64,000 nucleotides of DNA, from contig CM034391.1 in the NCBI GenBank assembly GCA_019925095.2, positions 7,158,551 through 7,222,550 of the forward strand. Reading direction: 5' to 3'. The DNA is from Dendrolimus kikuchii (lineage: Eukaryota; Arthropoda; Insecta; Lepidoptera; Lasiocampidae). Each line of letters begins with the position of its first letter. Position 1 is the first letter of the stretch. The position numbers and the translations under genes were made by a program. Below are positions 11,064 through 22,235 of the stretch, piece by piece. The notes below the pieces were generated by a model. The model saw nothing but the letters and a program-made list of their open reading frames with translations. It ran no database searches and had not been told where the DNA came from.

Positions 11064-11288
11064 TCTTATACTAATATATAAAGCTGAAGCGTTTGTTTGT
11101 TTGAACGCGCTAATCTCAGGACTTACTGGTCTGATTTGAAAAACTCTTTCAGTTTTAAATAGCCCATTTATTGAGGAAGGCTATCATCACGCTAAGACCA
11201 ATAGGAGCGGAGCACCAATGAAGAATGTTTCAAAATCTGGGGATCTTGAAAACAAATTCCACACGAACGACGTCGCGGGCACAGCTAG
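11064..11288 (+). mobile_element. Hel-A Helitron-like element, copy 1
   Basis: Starts TC (tcttatactaatatataaag) after an A and ends CTAG before a T: the TC...CTRR termini and A^T target expected of Helitrons. It is a 225-bp non-coding relative of 26814-27058. Confidence 0.6.
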
Positions 11289-11692
11289 TTACTTATAAAA
11301 TGAATAAAAATACTTTGCATTTTCTAATTTAAGCAGGTTACTGGCATTGAGAATCGAAGTCGGTGCATAATAGAAAAGTAGCAGTTTTCAATTAAGTCGG
11401 GTATTTCATGTGATTATAAAAGTTTTACACTATTGTCTAGACCAGTCCGCAGGTGTTTTTCATAATTTGGTTCTCCCCAACCTTATAGGGCATACACCTA
11501 TACATACATGCAGTCACCTATCTGTATCTATATAGTAAATGGGATATCTACAACTCATTAGCATACTAATTATTTTAACGCAATCGTGAAGTTGACTAAA
11601 TAAATGTTTGAATCGCTACGTCAGCAATGTGCAGTACCGATTTAAATTAGAAAGGAAAAAAGAACTCTTGTAGACCGCTGTGTGTACGAATT
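11289..11692. other. No gene seen
   Basis: AT-rich intron sequence with no recognised element. Confidence 0.5.
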
Positions 11693-12150
11693 GAATGAAT
11701 GAATGAATGAAAACACTTTATTGTTCACCAAAAATTAAAACTACGTTCTTAAACTAAGTACAATAAATGTTGAACAAAGGGCGGCCTTATCGCTTAAAGC
11801 GATCTCTTCCAGGCAACCCCCTAAACTAAGGAAAATATTAAAACAACAGTGGCGGTGAAGACAATAAATAATAAGAAACATTCCAAGAATAAGTAAAAAG
11901 GAAATAAATAAATAGTAATATACTTTATATACTATACAAAAATAAGATATATCATACTATATATAGAATCAGCAGCATGTTTTAGACTTGCGAGGACCAA
12001 AGATATTTAGTAACCATCAATTTAAAAGACATTATGGATTTAGCTTGTCTGATGTTGAGTGGTAGTGAGTTCCATAAACGGAATTCTAAATTTTGCAAGA
12101 AATGTTCTTAAATTTTGATCATATTTACACTTTATTAATATACTTTTAGA
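11693..12150 (-). mobile_element. LINE-H 3' end with ORF C-terminus, copy 3
   Basis: Minus strand: the decayed RT C-terminus includes SLPLNIRQ-type text (the frame reads LPLNIRQAKSIMSFKLM), then a stop. A 3' UTR with the TCGCTT-AAGCGA stem-loop follows (plus ccttatcgcttaaagcgatc at about 11793) and a (TGAA)n tail at 11694-11710. Confidence 0.8.
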
Positions 12151-12972
12151 AAGATTGGCCGGCGGCGGAAACGTTTTAATGAATCAAGCGGCGCAAGTAT
12201 GCGATCCTCAGTGAGAGTAACTAGTTGGGATATTTGGACCATTAAGTCTTGAGGCCATGAATGTCTATAAAGTGCTAACAACACGCCTTATCGATTCTTT
12301 AGATGATCAGTATGACAATCTATCGATGTATCGTAGCCGGCATTCTGGGCGTGTTATCCGTAGAAGACGGTAACCTAAGTTTACTATGCTTATAGTATTA
12401 AGGATTATAAGAATATTATTAAATTAGGTTTGCTTAAGGTTAAGTTTTTATTACTGTATTTGTTTATAATACATACATAATATTTTATTTGATCAGTTCT
12501 GTAAATTTAGTGTAAAAAATTAAAAGTTTCAGTAATTAGTATTTAACACTTAGTGTATTGTTAATGATTTTGTTAATTGTTATATTAGGACCCGTAGGCC
12601 TTTTGGGCAAAAATGGCAACCTCATGAAATCAGCACGTACTACGGTATAAATATAAATGAAATTTGGTAAGGATAAATAATATTTCTATACAATTATTAT
12701 ATTACTATACAATTTTGTAGTATAACCGATTTTACTATAAATGAAACTCTAATCTTCACTTTTCAAAAATTATCGGTAGATGTAGCTAACGGTTAGGGTT
12801 TCTTATAGTTTTGACATATGCGGAATTCTTTATTGTGCACTAATTTCCACGCTCTTGTCCAAATTATTATTAAAGACAATAGATGGCGAAATAATTATGA
12901 ACAAAGTCACCAACAAGTGTGTTGATCGTACTACCACGCATTTGTTAAATTTATTTAAATAATAATACTAAC
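12151..12972. other. Intron sequence, no gene seen
   Basis: The part to about 12300 may be further 5' LINE sequence. The remainder is AT-rich. Confidence 0.45.
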
Positions 12973-13107
12973 CTCCGAATAAAATTTTCGTCGGAAAATA
13001 TAAAGAGTGAGCTGGGCCCTGGAGCAGCGGGCTGGTGCGCGCCGCCCATGGTATCAGCTGGCGCCGCGCGAGCCTGCGCGCCCGCCGCCTCCTGCGCTGC
13101 CGCCAAC
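12973..13107 (-). CDS. cac: cacophony exon, cytoplasmic N-terminus
   Basis: This GC-rich exon sits in AT-rich surroundings and encodes the cytoplasmic N-terminus just before domain I S1. On the minus strand it reads an Ala-rich stretch (LAAAQEAAGAQARAAPADT), then MGGAHQPAAPGPSSLFIF and SDENFIRR. The GPSSLFI...NFIRR block matches the pre-S1 region of insect Cav2 channels. Donor GTTAGT follows CGGAG at 12973, and the phase-2 end (AG) joins the G at 4171 to restore Arg. An acceptor TTTCAG lies at 13108-13113. An in-frame ATG at 13049-13047 has a strong context (ACCATGG) and corresponds to the MGG start I recall for Drosophila cac. The exon could therefore hold a start codon for one isoform and be read through from upstream exons in another. 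Upstream exons are not identified. Confidence 0.88.
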
Positions 13108-13848
13108 CTGAAATTCACCACAAACGGACTGTTAAATCCTGATAAGCACATGTATCTACACTAATGATAGAAATTTAAATTGAATTCTTTATGTAGTAAA
13201 GTCGAATTTCCATTTTGAACGTTTTCAAGCTCATTTTTTAACAAAAACAAAACTGTCATCGAACTAAAAAGCATAAAATTAATATTTTCAACAATGCCAA
13301 CAAATTTCAAGTTGGTGCCAAGTATATAACATAAAAAATAACAACAAATTTTCAACTTTTATGTTTTTTTACGCAGCGACTTCAAGATGTTGTAGAAAAT
13401 ATTAATTTTTTGCTTTTTTGTTCGAAGTTGCGTTTGTTTTAATTAAAAAAAAACTGCTTATTTATTGCGTAAATACAGAAACAATATAATATATTAAGCG
13501 TCTGTAGAAATTGTACTACTGGCACGCGTATACAAGTTTGCCTTTTAATGAGTGTAGGCGCTCTTTAACAAGGGTTGCTCTCGATTTCTCAGGGATCTAT
13601 GTACAGTTAATTACACTAATGTGGCTAATCATTAACGGCGTTATTTTTTAATGCTCTAAACAAGACGCATTTAACCACAGTCACTAACATTAGTATATGC
13701 CAGATGGAGCAAGTACATAAAAAGCTTTTATTATGAAAGAGGAGTGTACAACCGGTCTCACAATTTTGATTTTCGACATATGTATATGATTTTCACCCGG
13801 ATGCAGCCGTTGAATAATTTTTGATAATTATTTAAAATTTAGTGCCTA
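13108..13848. other. Sequence upstream of the cac exon
   Basis: AT-rich. The splice acceptor just above 13107 implies this is intron. I found no upstream cac exon here. Confidence 0.5.
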
Positions 13849-13859
13849 TACTATATTAA

Positions 13860-14116
13860 TGACTAAACAGATATACAATGCAAAAGTGGATGGATGCAGA
13901 AGTCGTGGAAGGCCACGACACACCTTCCATGATCAAATTGATCGTGTACTAGCGGAGGGTGATGTCAGGAGCCTTAAGAACAGACGAGCTTGCATGACAA
14001 GAGTTATGAATGTCAAAGAGGCAAGTGAGGTGTGTAAGAATAAGCCTAAATGGCACTCTGTTGTTCGTGCCTACCCCGCAAGGGAACTGGCGTGAAGTTA
14101 TGTATGTATGTATGTG
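13860..14116 (+). mobile_element. LINE-R 3' end, 5'-truncated, with 11-bp TSD
   Basis: Nearly identical in protein to 7764-8023, with only the last few codons differing (ending ARELA), then stop and (TATG)n. Exact flanking duplication TACTATATTAA at 13849-13859 and 14117-14127. It is truncated within about 8 nt of the same internal point as the 7.8-kb copy. Confidence 0.9.
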
Positions 14117-14276
14117 TACTATATTAAAGTACACTAGAAAAGCTATCTCAGATCTTTGACCAAATTTTCCGTTTAAGAATAAGGACCAATGTTATTAGAT
14201 TCACCACACAACCCTACCTTATATAATAAATACATCCTAGTGTATCAATTGAATAGACATGTAAGTAAGATATATG

Positions 14277-17200
14277 CAGGGCTGGGCAAAATACATGGTT
14301 TCCTTTAATTGAAATACAAATTACAAAATACTGTCTCGCATGTATTTAAAATACGAAATACAAAATACTTTTAAGTCGGGTATTTAAAATATAAAATACA
14401 AAATACAGCATTTCAACCATATGTATTTAAAATACAAAATACAAATTACAAAATACCGTCAGGTGTTAGGTTATGTAAATAAAATACTCACAAAAATCAA
14501 ATAATAATCATTATTAGGTCCCTTGCCTATGAAATTGCCGTTTTTTCTGAAATAAGTTAACCTAATTTTATTATATTTTTTTATTCTAATCTCCACGGCC
14601 TTGAAGATAGGGATATTTCCATCTTGTAGGTACGCGTAGATTTTGGTGGTTCCACCCGAATCTATGCGTGCGTATATCGGTCCCATGGCAGGGAATGCAC
14701 AAAGACTAAAACAGCTTGCTTTTTTGAACTCGTTCATGAGGTGATCGACAAAGTTTTTGGGCAGTATCCTTTAGCAGAGGTAGTCATAATCGAAATTTTA
14801 ATGCTCATTACGTTGAGTGGTTGGGTTCCTCGAGAATTGATCTGTCAGCAACTACTGCCTACGATTTTGCTCTCGCCCATGGATTCACTCAGCTGTTCAA
14901 GGAAACTTTTGTCGGGCGTCTCTTCCACCTCTGCGCACAGTGGACGACCGTCTGGTACACGCCGCCAAAGATAAAGTCAATCTTCTGGGTGAAATCTTTG
15001 CGGCCAATTCAACTCTTGAGACATAGAAGAAACTCCACCTACAATCCCTGTGTGAGTCTAGAATGTTGGAGGTGCGCTTTACTCAAAAAGCAGTCCGATG
15101 TGCTCTCTTCTCCCTCGACGTCAAAAAGTCTTCTGGCCCTGATGGCATTTCTGCCATTGTGCAGCAGACGTGTTTAGCTGAGCTGTCCCCAGCTAGTCCT
15201 TGCCCGACGTTTCACTCTCTCTTACTACAAGGGTTGTGTCCTCGCTTCGTGGAAGATTGCCCACGTGCACCTTGTCCCCAAAAAAGGGTACGTAACAGAC
15301 ACGTCGAATAGGCCTATAGCAATAACCTTTTTACTCTTAATAGTGATGGAGCGCATTATCAACGCGCATTATTACGTCGAAGATTACCAGCTGCTAAACG
15401 ATCGGCAATACGGCTTCCGCCACAGTCGCTCAGCTCAAGATCTCTTGGTTTACCTAACCCACCGTTGGGCTGAAGCCATTGAGAGCAAAGAGGAAGCACT
15501 GGCAGTTAGTCTAGAATTCTAGATATTGCTAAGGCCTTCGACCGGGTCTGGCACAGGGCTCTTCTATCGGAGCGGCCATCGTATGAAATACCCGAAGGGC
15601 CTTGCACCTGGCTATCCATCTCTTTTGATGAGCGCAGCATTCAAGTCGTTGTCGACGGTTGTTGCTCAAGTTTCAAGCCCATTAACGCTGGTGTGCCCCA
15701 GGGTTGTGTGCTATCGCCAACGTTGTTCATCTTACATATGATTGATATGTTGTCTATTCGCAACATTCATTCCAATGCGGATGCCAGCACAGGCGATGCG
15801 CAGTACTCTGGTCGTGCAAACGTCCCTCGATCATTTGTGGAGGAAAGTTGGGTTAGACTTGTATCTGAGTAGAGTATTCCTTAGAGAGAGTCTCTGAATG
15901 AGGGAGACAAAACCTTGTCCATTTCAACCCCAAGAAGACATAGGTCTGCGTATTATCTGCCAAAAAAACTCCATTCGAGTAATCGCTTCAGTTCCAAGGA
16001 ACTCCCCTTACCACCTTCAAGAGTATTGGGATCCTCAGTGTTGACATCGCGAACGATGTTGAGGAGCCATCTTGAAGGCAAGGCAAAACTTGCCTCTAAG
16101 AAGCTGGGAATGTTAAACCGGTCCAAGCAGTACTTCACACCGCGGCAACGCTTTGTGCTTTGTAAAACCCAGGTGAGCCCGCATATGGAGTACTGCTCAC
16201 ACTTTTGGGCTCGAGCACCTGGCTACCAACTCGATCCCCTAGACAGTATTCAACGTCGAGCTGTTCACGTTGTTGATGATCCCATACTCACAGGTGGTCT
16301 AGATACGCTTGGCCTTATGAGAGACTTCGCTCTCTCTACGTATTCTACTGACTGTATAACGGAGTGTATTCGGAAAAACTGTATAGAATGGTGTATTCGT
16401 CCCCTTTCTACCACCGAACCGCTCACCATGTGTTGGGATTTCACCCCCACTTCCTTAAGCCGTTTCGCTCATGTACGCAACGGTTCTGTAGAATCTTTTT
16501 CCTGCATACCGTGGGGATTTGGAATGAGCTCCCAGCCGAGGTTTTTCCACAGCGCTACGATATGGAGTTCTTCAAAAAGGGTGTCATAAAATTTCTTCGA
16601 GGCTGGCAGCGGGTTGATGAAATCTCTGGTGTTGCAAATGTCCATAAGCAACAGTAACCGCTTTCCATCAGGTGGGCCGTCAGCCTGTCTGTTGTGCTCC
16701 AGCTATAAAGAAAGGTCGAAATTTCCAGAATGGAAGCGGGAAAACCAATAACAAGTGGTACGTTCATTGTAGTGTTCGCTCATAAAGGTTGTTGATGTTG
16801 CTTGTCGCTCTTGCCGCGTTGCTGCCACGACGGTACTCTTATTCCATAATTACTCGAATTTTTAACTATCCATGATGATGAAAAAGATTCAAATGCGAAG
16901 AAAACATAACACTTATCAATAAACAAATGACTAATTTAAAAAAAAGAATTTCATGTTTTCAAAGTAAAATTAATTTGAAATTATATATCTTAGCGAAACA
17001 AAAATATTTCTTTTAAATGGCCAGTACTGCAGAACTTACCTAATATTTAGCGGTCACCATTTTGCTTATAAAAGCTATCGAGCGCTATTTTCTGCAGAAC
17101 ACACCCATCAATAAGGTAGCTAAATGTATTTTATGAAATGTATTTTGCAACCATAAGTATTTGAAATACAAATTACAAAATACCTCAGCGTCAGGTATTT

Positions 17201-17317
17201 GAAATACTAATTACAAATTACATTTTGAACAAGTAATTGAAATACAAATACAAAATACGTATTTGTATTTCAATTACGTATTTCAATTACAAGTATTTCA
17301 AATACTGCCCAACCCTG
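14277..17317. mobile_element. hAT-like DNA transposon carrying a LINE-J insertion
   Basis: Termini are CAGGGCTGGGCAAAATAC (left) and, on the complement of the right end, CAGGGTTGGGCAGTATTT. The element is flanked on both sides by GATATATG (14269-14276 and 17318-17325), an exact 8-bp duplication as expected for hAT insertions. The subterminal regions (14285-14460 and 17120-17310) are full of AAATACAAATTAC-type motifs in both orientations. Roughly 0.9 kb belongs to the transposon itself, with no transposase frame. The rest is the inserted LINE. The family assignment is from termini and duplication size only. Confidence 0.82.
14585..16710 (+). pseudogene. LINE-J (Jockey-type) endonuclease-reverse transcriptase relic
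   Basis: A 5'-truncated, multiply frameshifted ORF2 of a Jockey-type non-LTR retrotransposon. In order: the end of the endonuclease domain (FGQYPLAEVVII then, after a 1-nt loss, NFNAHYVEWLGSS), then the RT domain. RT landmarks are SLDVKKSSGPDGISAI near 15110, a decayed PKKG..RPIAIT block near 15280-15320, INDRQYGF-like text near 15400, AKAFDRVWHRALL from 15528, and GVPQGCVLSPTLF near 15700. The catalytic YADD is degraded to NADA (15774-15785), so polymerase activity is lost. The C-terminal part has LEGKAKLASKKLGMLNR, HMEYCSHFWA and WNELPAEVFPQRYDM. The 3' UTR (tgtccataagcaacagtaac, ccatcaggtgggccgtcagc) matches the SINE-J tail. It lies wholly inside the hAT element. Confidence 0.9.
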
Positions 17318-18567
17318 GATATATGTAGGCAATTTACTTCAACACTAGTAGGGCTGCCAACAATTTTAAACTACTATTTACATTGATAATAATTTTGATT
17401 GATTATAATTTGCATTGATAATAATTTCTATTGATCAAGACATTGCTAGGACTATACTAGTCTACATTTTGTCCCTAGCAAGTGGAGTGTGAATATAATC
17501 GGGAGTATAACTCGACGGATGAAAATAAAACATACTTTTCCTACGGAAAACGGTTCAGACTGCAATTATTATGTCATGTTATTGTATCAGTATTATAAGG
17601 ATCATTTGTAATTTTGGCATGAAATTATTAGTGTTATATTTATAACATTTTTACAAATTTTTTTAGCGGAATTTACTCGAAATTTCCACACTTATAACAT
17701 TTTCCTGGTTAAATCATCAAATGATATTCTTATCACCTAAATATATTATTATATACGTACTAAATTTTATGAAAGTGTTTCTAACTAAGATCACGAACAG
17801 AGAATACATAGAAATAGAAACTTCACTTACTTTTACATTTAACTCGATTTCCTATCTAATCTAAAATATAGTAAATGCATCTAAAAATGTATAAAATCTT
17901 TCTAATTCTGATCAAAGGATTCCAAAAATGCATCTTTTAGAATTTTTGTAAGTCTGACTGTTTAAACATCACATAAAAACTATTAAACGGATTTAAATGA
18001 AACTCGATGCAGAGCTAGCGTATACCTTACATCACCTAGGATACTTTTATCCTGATAAGTAACATCATTTCCGTAGGATATTTATTATTATAATAATTTG
18101 CTTACTAAAACACAACACATACGCACAGACAAACATACGATAATAGGTATTAGTAGTAATTTTTCTTTATATCTATATTAGTAATCGACGACTATCACTG
18201 ATTTGGTCCTTTTAACAAATTAGCAAATCAATGGGCAGTCAAAATTATTAGATATTCCCTTCAGAATGCTGATGCAACTTCCACGCGATCTGCTCAATAA
18301 TGAAACATCAATACTCCATAAACCATAAACCATCAAAATCATCTATGTACGCTTCGGCGAACATGGACGACGACTGTAGGAGCACGGTAGCCCCAACAAC
18401 ATCCTGAGAGAGTTGTTGAACCCGCAAGGCATTGTAAGCTCTTTGGATAGATTTCAACCACAGATACCCTGACGTGTAATATAGTTACTAATAATTGAGT
18501 TTATTTACGAATATCGGCAAAAAGATGGCTCTGAGGTTGCGTTTTTTTGGTGTCGCTGTTGTAATTT
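17318..18567. other. AT-rich, decayed repeats, no gene
   Basis: Around 17940-18135 the text (ggatttaaatgaaactcgat, then taggatacttttatcctgat) resembles a common lepidopteran interspersed repeat, also hinted at 38770-38935. Nothing else is supported. Confidence 0.4.
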
Positions 18568-19249
18568 AATAACAAACACGTCAACATGGCAACGCGAATG
18601 AATGTTGGCAGGTACTACTAGTTTTAATAACAAACATGTCGATATGGTACCGCGAATGAATGTTCGTAGGTACTACTAGTTTCAATAACAAACACGTCAA
18701 CATGGCAACGCGAATGAATACTCGCAGGTACTACTATTATAACAAACACGTCGATATGACAACGCGAATGAACGGTTGCAGGTACTACTAGTTTCAATTA
18801 AAAATACGTCGACATAGCAACACGAATAAACGTTCGCAGGTACTACTAGTTTCAATTACAAACACGTGGACTTGGCAACGCGAATGAACGGTTGCAGGTA
18901 CTACTAGTTTTAATAACAAACATGTCGATATGGTAACGCGAATGAATGTTCGTAGGTACTACTAGTTTCAATAACAAACACGTCAACATGGCAACGCGAA
19001 TGAATATTCGCAGGTACTACTATAACAAACACGTCGATATGGCAACGCGAATGAACGGTTGCAGGTACTACTAGTTTCAATTACAAACACGTTGACATAG
19101 CAACACGAATAAACGTTCGCAGGCACTACTAATTTTAATTACAAACACGTGGACATGGCAACGCCAATGAATGTTCGCAGGTACTACTAGTTTCAATAAC
19201 AAACACGTCGACATGGCAACGCGATTGAATTTGCAAATACTAATAGTTT
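18568..19249. repeat. 58-bp minisatellite, 12 units
   Basis: Tandem units of about 58 bp, each with AACAAACACGTCRACATGGC, AACGCGAATGAA and GGTACTACTAG. Units 2-6 and 7-11 match one-to-one in their variants: catgtcgatatgg; the shortened unit ending in ctacta; aacggttgc; atagcaacacgaataaacg; gtggac. This gives a higher-order period of about 286 bp (18626 to 18912, then 283 to 19195). Confidence 0.9.
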
Positions 19250-20693
19250 AATACATGTATTTTAAATATATAAGTTATTTAGATTTGATAACCCTAATTC
19301 CGCGTGACTAGCAAAGTGAAGCAAAATGGGCCTTCGTTGCATTAGACTAATTAATGTATGTACTACGTTGCTATTATTGAATTTCGGGGAATGACAAATC
19401 AATACTACACAGGTGTATGACTTCCATGTTTTATTATGCTCCTTGGTGTAGTTATTATTTAGATATGCTCGTATCTATAAATATATAGAACTAGGTGTGT
19501 GAGACTGATTTATGGAACATTCCTATATCTGACCAATGGTTTATTTGCTTCATTATAGGTTAAAATTTGATTCCATGAAAGTAATGCCAAAATTTAACAG
19601 ATGGTAAGACAAGTGAATTAATAATATAGAAACCGGCCACCATAAGGACGGTACACGATATAGACACCTATTATTTTACTAAGATATTATTGTAATTGAG
19701 CATTTTTGTTATTATTTATTTCGATTAGCAATAAAGTCTTATCTATCCATGTTTATTGTAGTGTATATATATCGAAGAAAAAAAAACTCCTACCATACAG
19801 TATAGCACACTATTGAATTAATATTATGTAATAGGTATGTTCCAAAACGGTTTAAAACCATGAGAAAAATTCGACGCATTGGTAGTTCAGTATTTCGAAC
19901 ACGATTGACTATTTTGGCTGCTTTCAAATCGCGTCGAAACAGGTCTTCATAAACAAAGTTTAATTCATAAAATCGTTTTTTAAATTTTATTAATTTTAAT
20001 AGAATTAATTATTTTTAATGAAATTGACTAATTTTAATTAAATTAATCGGTTTTAATTAAATATAATTATATTTAAAAACAAATGAAATAGACAAAATGT
20101 ATCTAATATAGTTCACGCACTGTGAAAGTTTCTGTACACGTTACGAATGGGGTTGGGTATAAATAAACAGTATCTTAAATAAAAGGCGGTTTATGTTTCG
20201 GAGTACAGCTAGGGCTTATTTATAAATACAAAAATTTCGAATTTAGGAAAGGAAATCTGAACTTATTCCAACACAAACAAAAGATTTCATTTTGTTTTGA
20301 TACCGAACCATTATTCTGTAAATTTTCATAATATAATATCAAAAGGTTAGTTGTCAAAATAAAACAAAACAAGTATGTGAAACGACACGCAAAAATATTT
20401 GTCGTCAGAAAATTCGAAGAATTTCTCTGATTTGATAATCGAGCATTTGTGGAGGTGAAACATAACGAAGTTCAAAAAAATCGGCTTCTTGGAATAGTTG
20501 ACAGAAATACGCAAATATACAAAGTTAATAAAATTATTATACAATCAAATTAAAATGAATTCAACGCGCCAAAGTATTACGGTATAATCCCGTACCTGAT
20601 CCCTCTATCAGATCAGATGGGTAAAAGTAGACACTTTCGCAGACACGTATAGATAATGTTCTGGGTATAGTTGTATGCCAATTTTATTTATTA
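19250..20693. other. AT-rich, no gene
   Basis: Around 19690-19755 there is an AATAAAGTC followed by TATC units, possibly another LINE 3' end. The rest is AT-rich with no supported feature. Confidence 0.4.
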
Positions 20694-20990
20694 CTAGATG
20701 TCCCGATAGACGTTGTCCTACCCTGAAAGTATAAACATCAAGGACCCAATTTCAGGGCCACCTACCGGTTCCAATTGTGAATCTAAATCATACGGGTACC
20801 CATTCAAACACAAAAAAAACATCAAAATCGGTTCAGGAGATTAGGAGGACTCTAGAACTAGATCCTAGCGCCACCTGCCGGTTCTAATTGTGAATCTGTC
20901 ATATAAACTGAATTTTGGGTGATTATAAAAAAATTACGACGTAGGCTAACGCGGGGACGAAGCGAATTTTATCTTTAGGCTTCTAACCTA
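20694..20990 (-). mobile_element. Hel-B Helitron-like remnant
   Basis: Plus-strand start A|CTAG then atgtcccgatagacgttgtc is the complement of a CTAG|T Helitron 3' end with a decayed hairpin. It contains ccacctaccggttccaattg as in other Hel-B copies. Confidence 0.5.
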
Positions 20991-21394
20991 TATTAAAAAG
21001 ATTCGGATCTATTCATAATAAATAAAAGTGTTTTATAACTATACCCCATCCCAAATAATTATGACAAGTGTCAAAATAGTGTGGAAAGAACATGGTCATG
21101 ATTTTTCAAGATCTGACAAAAATTAATTCATGTATCATACATTAAAAAAAATTAACATTCACCTACTACTAGAGACTACACCTTGTCAAATTTCATATCC
21201 AGATAGAAACAGTAGGTTCTGAAAAAGTGATTGTGATATACAAAAATAGACAGGCGGCCAGACGGATGGACTAGACGATAACGTGACGGTTTTGAAAAGA
21301 TCTTTTATTAAATTTAGGTATTTGGTAAAAAAAAAAACAGTATTGTGCAGAATTTAGTATTATGAGTCTTACACATAAGTAGTTTCAACATTTT

Positions 21395-21609
21395 TTTATT
21401 TTTTTTTATTGCAGGAGTTCAGCAGACAGGCAGATGGCCCACTTGATGGAAAGCGGTTACGATCACCTATGGACCTTTGCAACACCAAAGGTGTGACAAA
21501 TGCGCTGCTGCTCTCTTAAGAGAGACTGGAACCTGGTCACTAATGCCGGAACACAACGCAAGGTTGTTATGGCGACATACTTTAGACCAGGGGTGGTAGC
21601 CATCCAGCC
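21395..21609 (-). repeat. SINE-J, 3' two-thirds
   Basis: Reverse copy from the T-run (complement of the A-tail) through caggggtggtagccatccag, where it stops. The head is missing: a 5'-truncated insertion. Confidence 0.8.
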
Positions 21610-21904
21610 ATCAATGAATACAACACCGACATAATTTGCCATATGTTGAATAAATGAAATATACTAGCTACCGTAATTTAAAACAAACGAAACAAAAAAG
21701 AAGTTGGTATATAATAACTGAAAAGAAGAAGAAAGGGAGAGACCTCACCAGTAGGCAGAAGCGACAAGCCAAAACTACGCCGATTGCCTGCGACCAGTTG
21801 CTAAGAATAGGCTAATTGTCAGAAATCTATAATATTATAAAATTCTAAATATGCCGTGTCTGTACATTAAAGCTATTAAAAAAAACCAACTAGAATATAC
21901 TATA

Positions 21905-22235
21905 CAAACGATGCATTTCTTTTACATTTTTTGCCTGTTTGTTCGGGATTCACGTGAAATCTACTGGGCCGATTTCGATGCGATTCTTGCTAATCCACAG
22001 CAAATTCTTAGATTTAAAATCTGCGCTACAATTAATCCTGGGAATCCCGCGGCAATTTTTACGGGAATGATTTAAAATGGCCTGATTAAAAAAAATCGAT
22101 TTCCTATGTAATTGTTTACTGATCCGTAGTAAATTTTATGTAATAAAACGAGTGATACTTTTTATACCGAGAATCCCGCGGATTTTTTTCCGGGAGCGGT
22201 TTGTAGTTGTTCAGGTGCATAAAAATTAGCTTATT
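21905..22235 (+). repeat. Interspersed repeat, copy 1 (partner at 57190-57600)
   Basis: Shares gtttgttcgggattcacgtg, cgatttcgatgcgattct, aatcccgcggcaattttta and gggagcggtttgtagttgtt, in inverted order and orientation, with 57190-57600. A weaker relative (gggagtgatttaaagtggtt) lies near 33680. The overlapping 74-codon frame is not conserved as protein. Confidence 0.6.

Larger units (their letters stand above)
4172..12972 (-). other. cac: cac intron between N-terminal and domain I S1 exons
   Basis: An 8.8-kb intron with GT donor (GTTAGT, minus strand at 12972) and AG acceptor (CAG at 4174-4172). It is filled with repeats listed separately: SINE-1, SINE-J, LINE-R, LINE-H, a GAAGTG element and Helitron-like pieces. 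I saw no further conserved channel-like peptide inside it. Confidence 0.85.

Noticed and set aside
15915..16589. 224-codon open frame that could be called a gene
   Set aside because: Only its middle (LEGKAKLASKKLGMLNR to LGLMRDFA) is in the LINE-J protein frame. Both ends are frame-shifted LINE sequence, and the correct C-terminal frame continues at 16364-16657. It is a relic.
18568..19249. CRISPR-like array
   Set aside because: Units are contiguous 58-bp repeats without unique spacers, in a eukaryotic genome.
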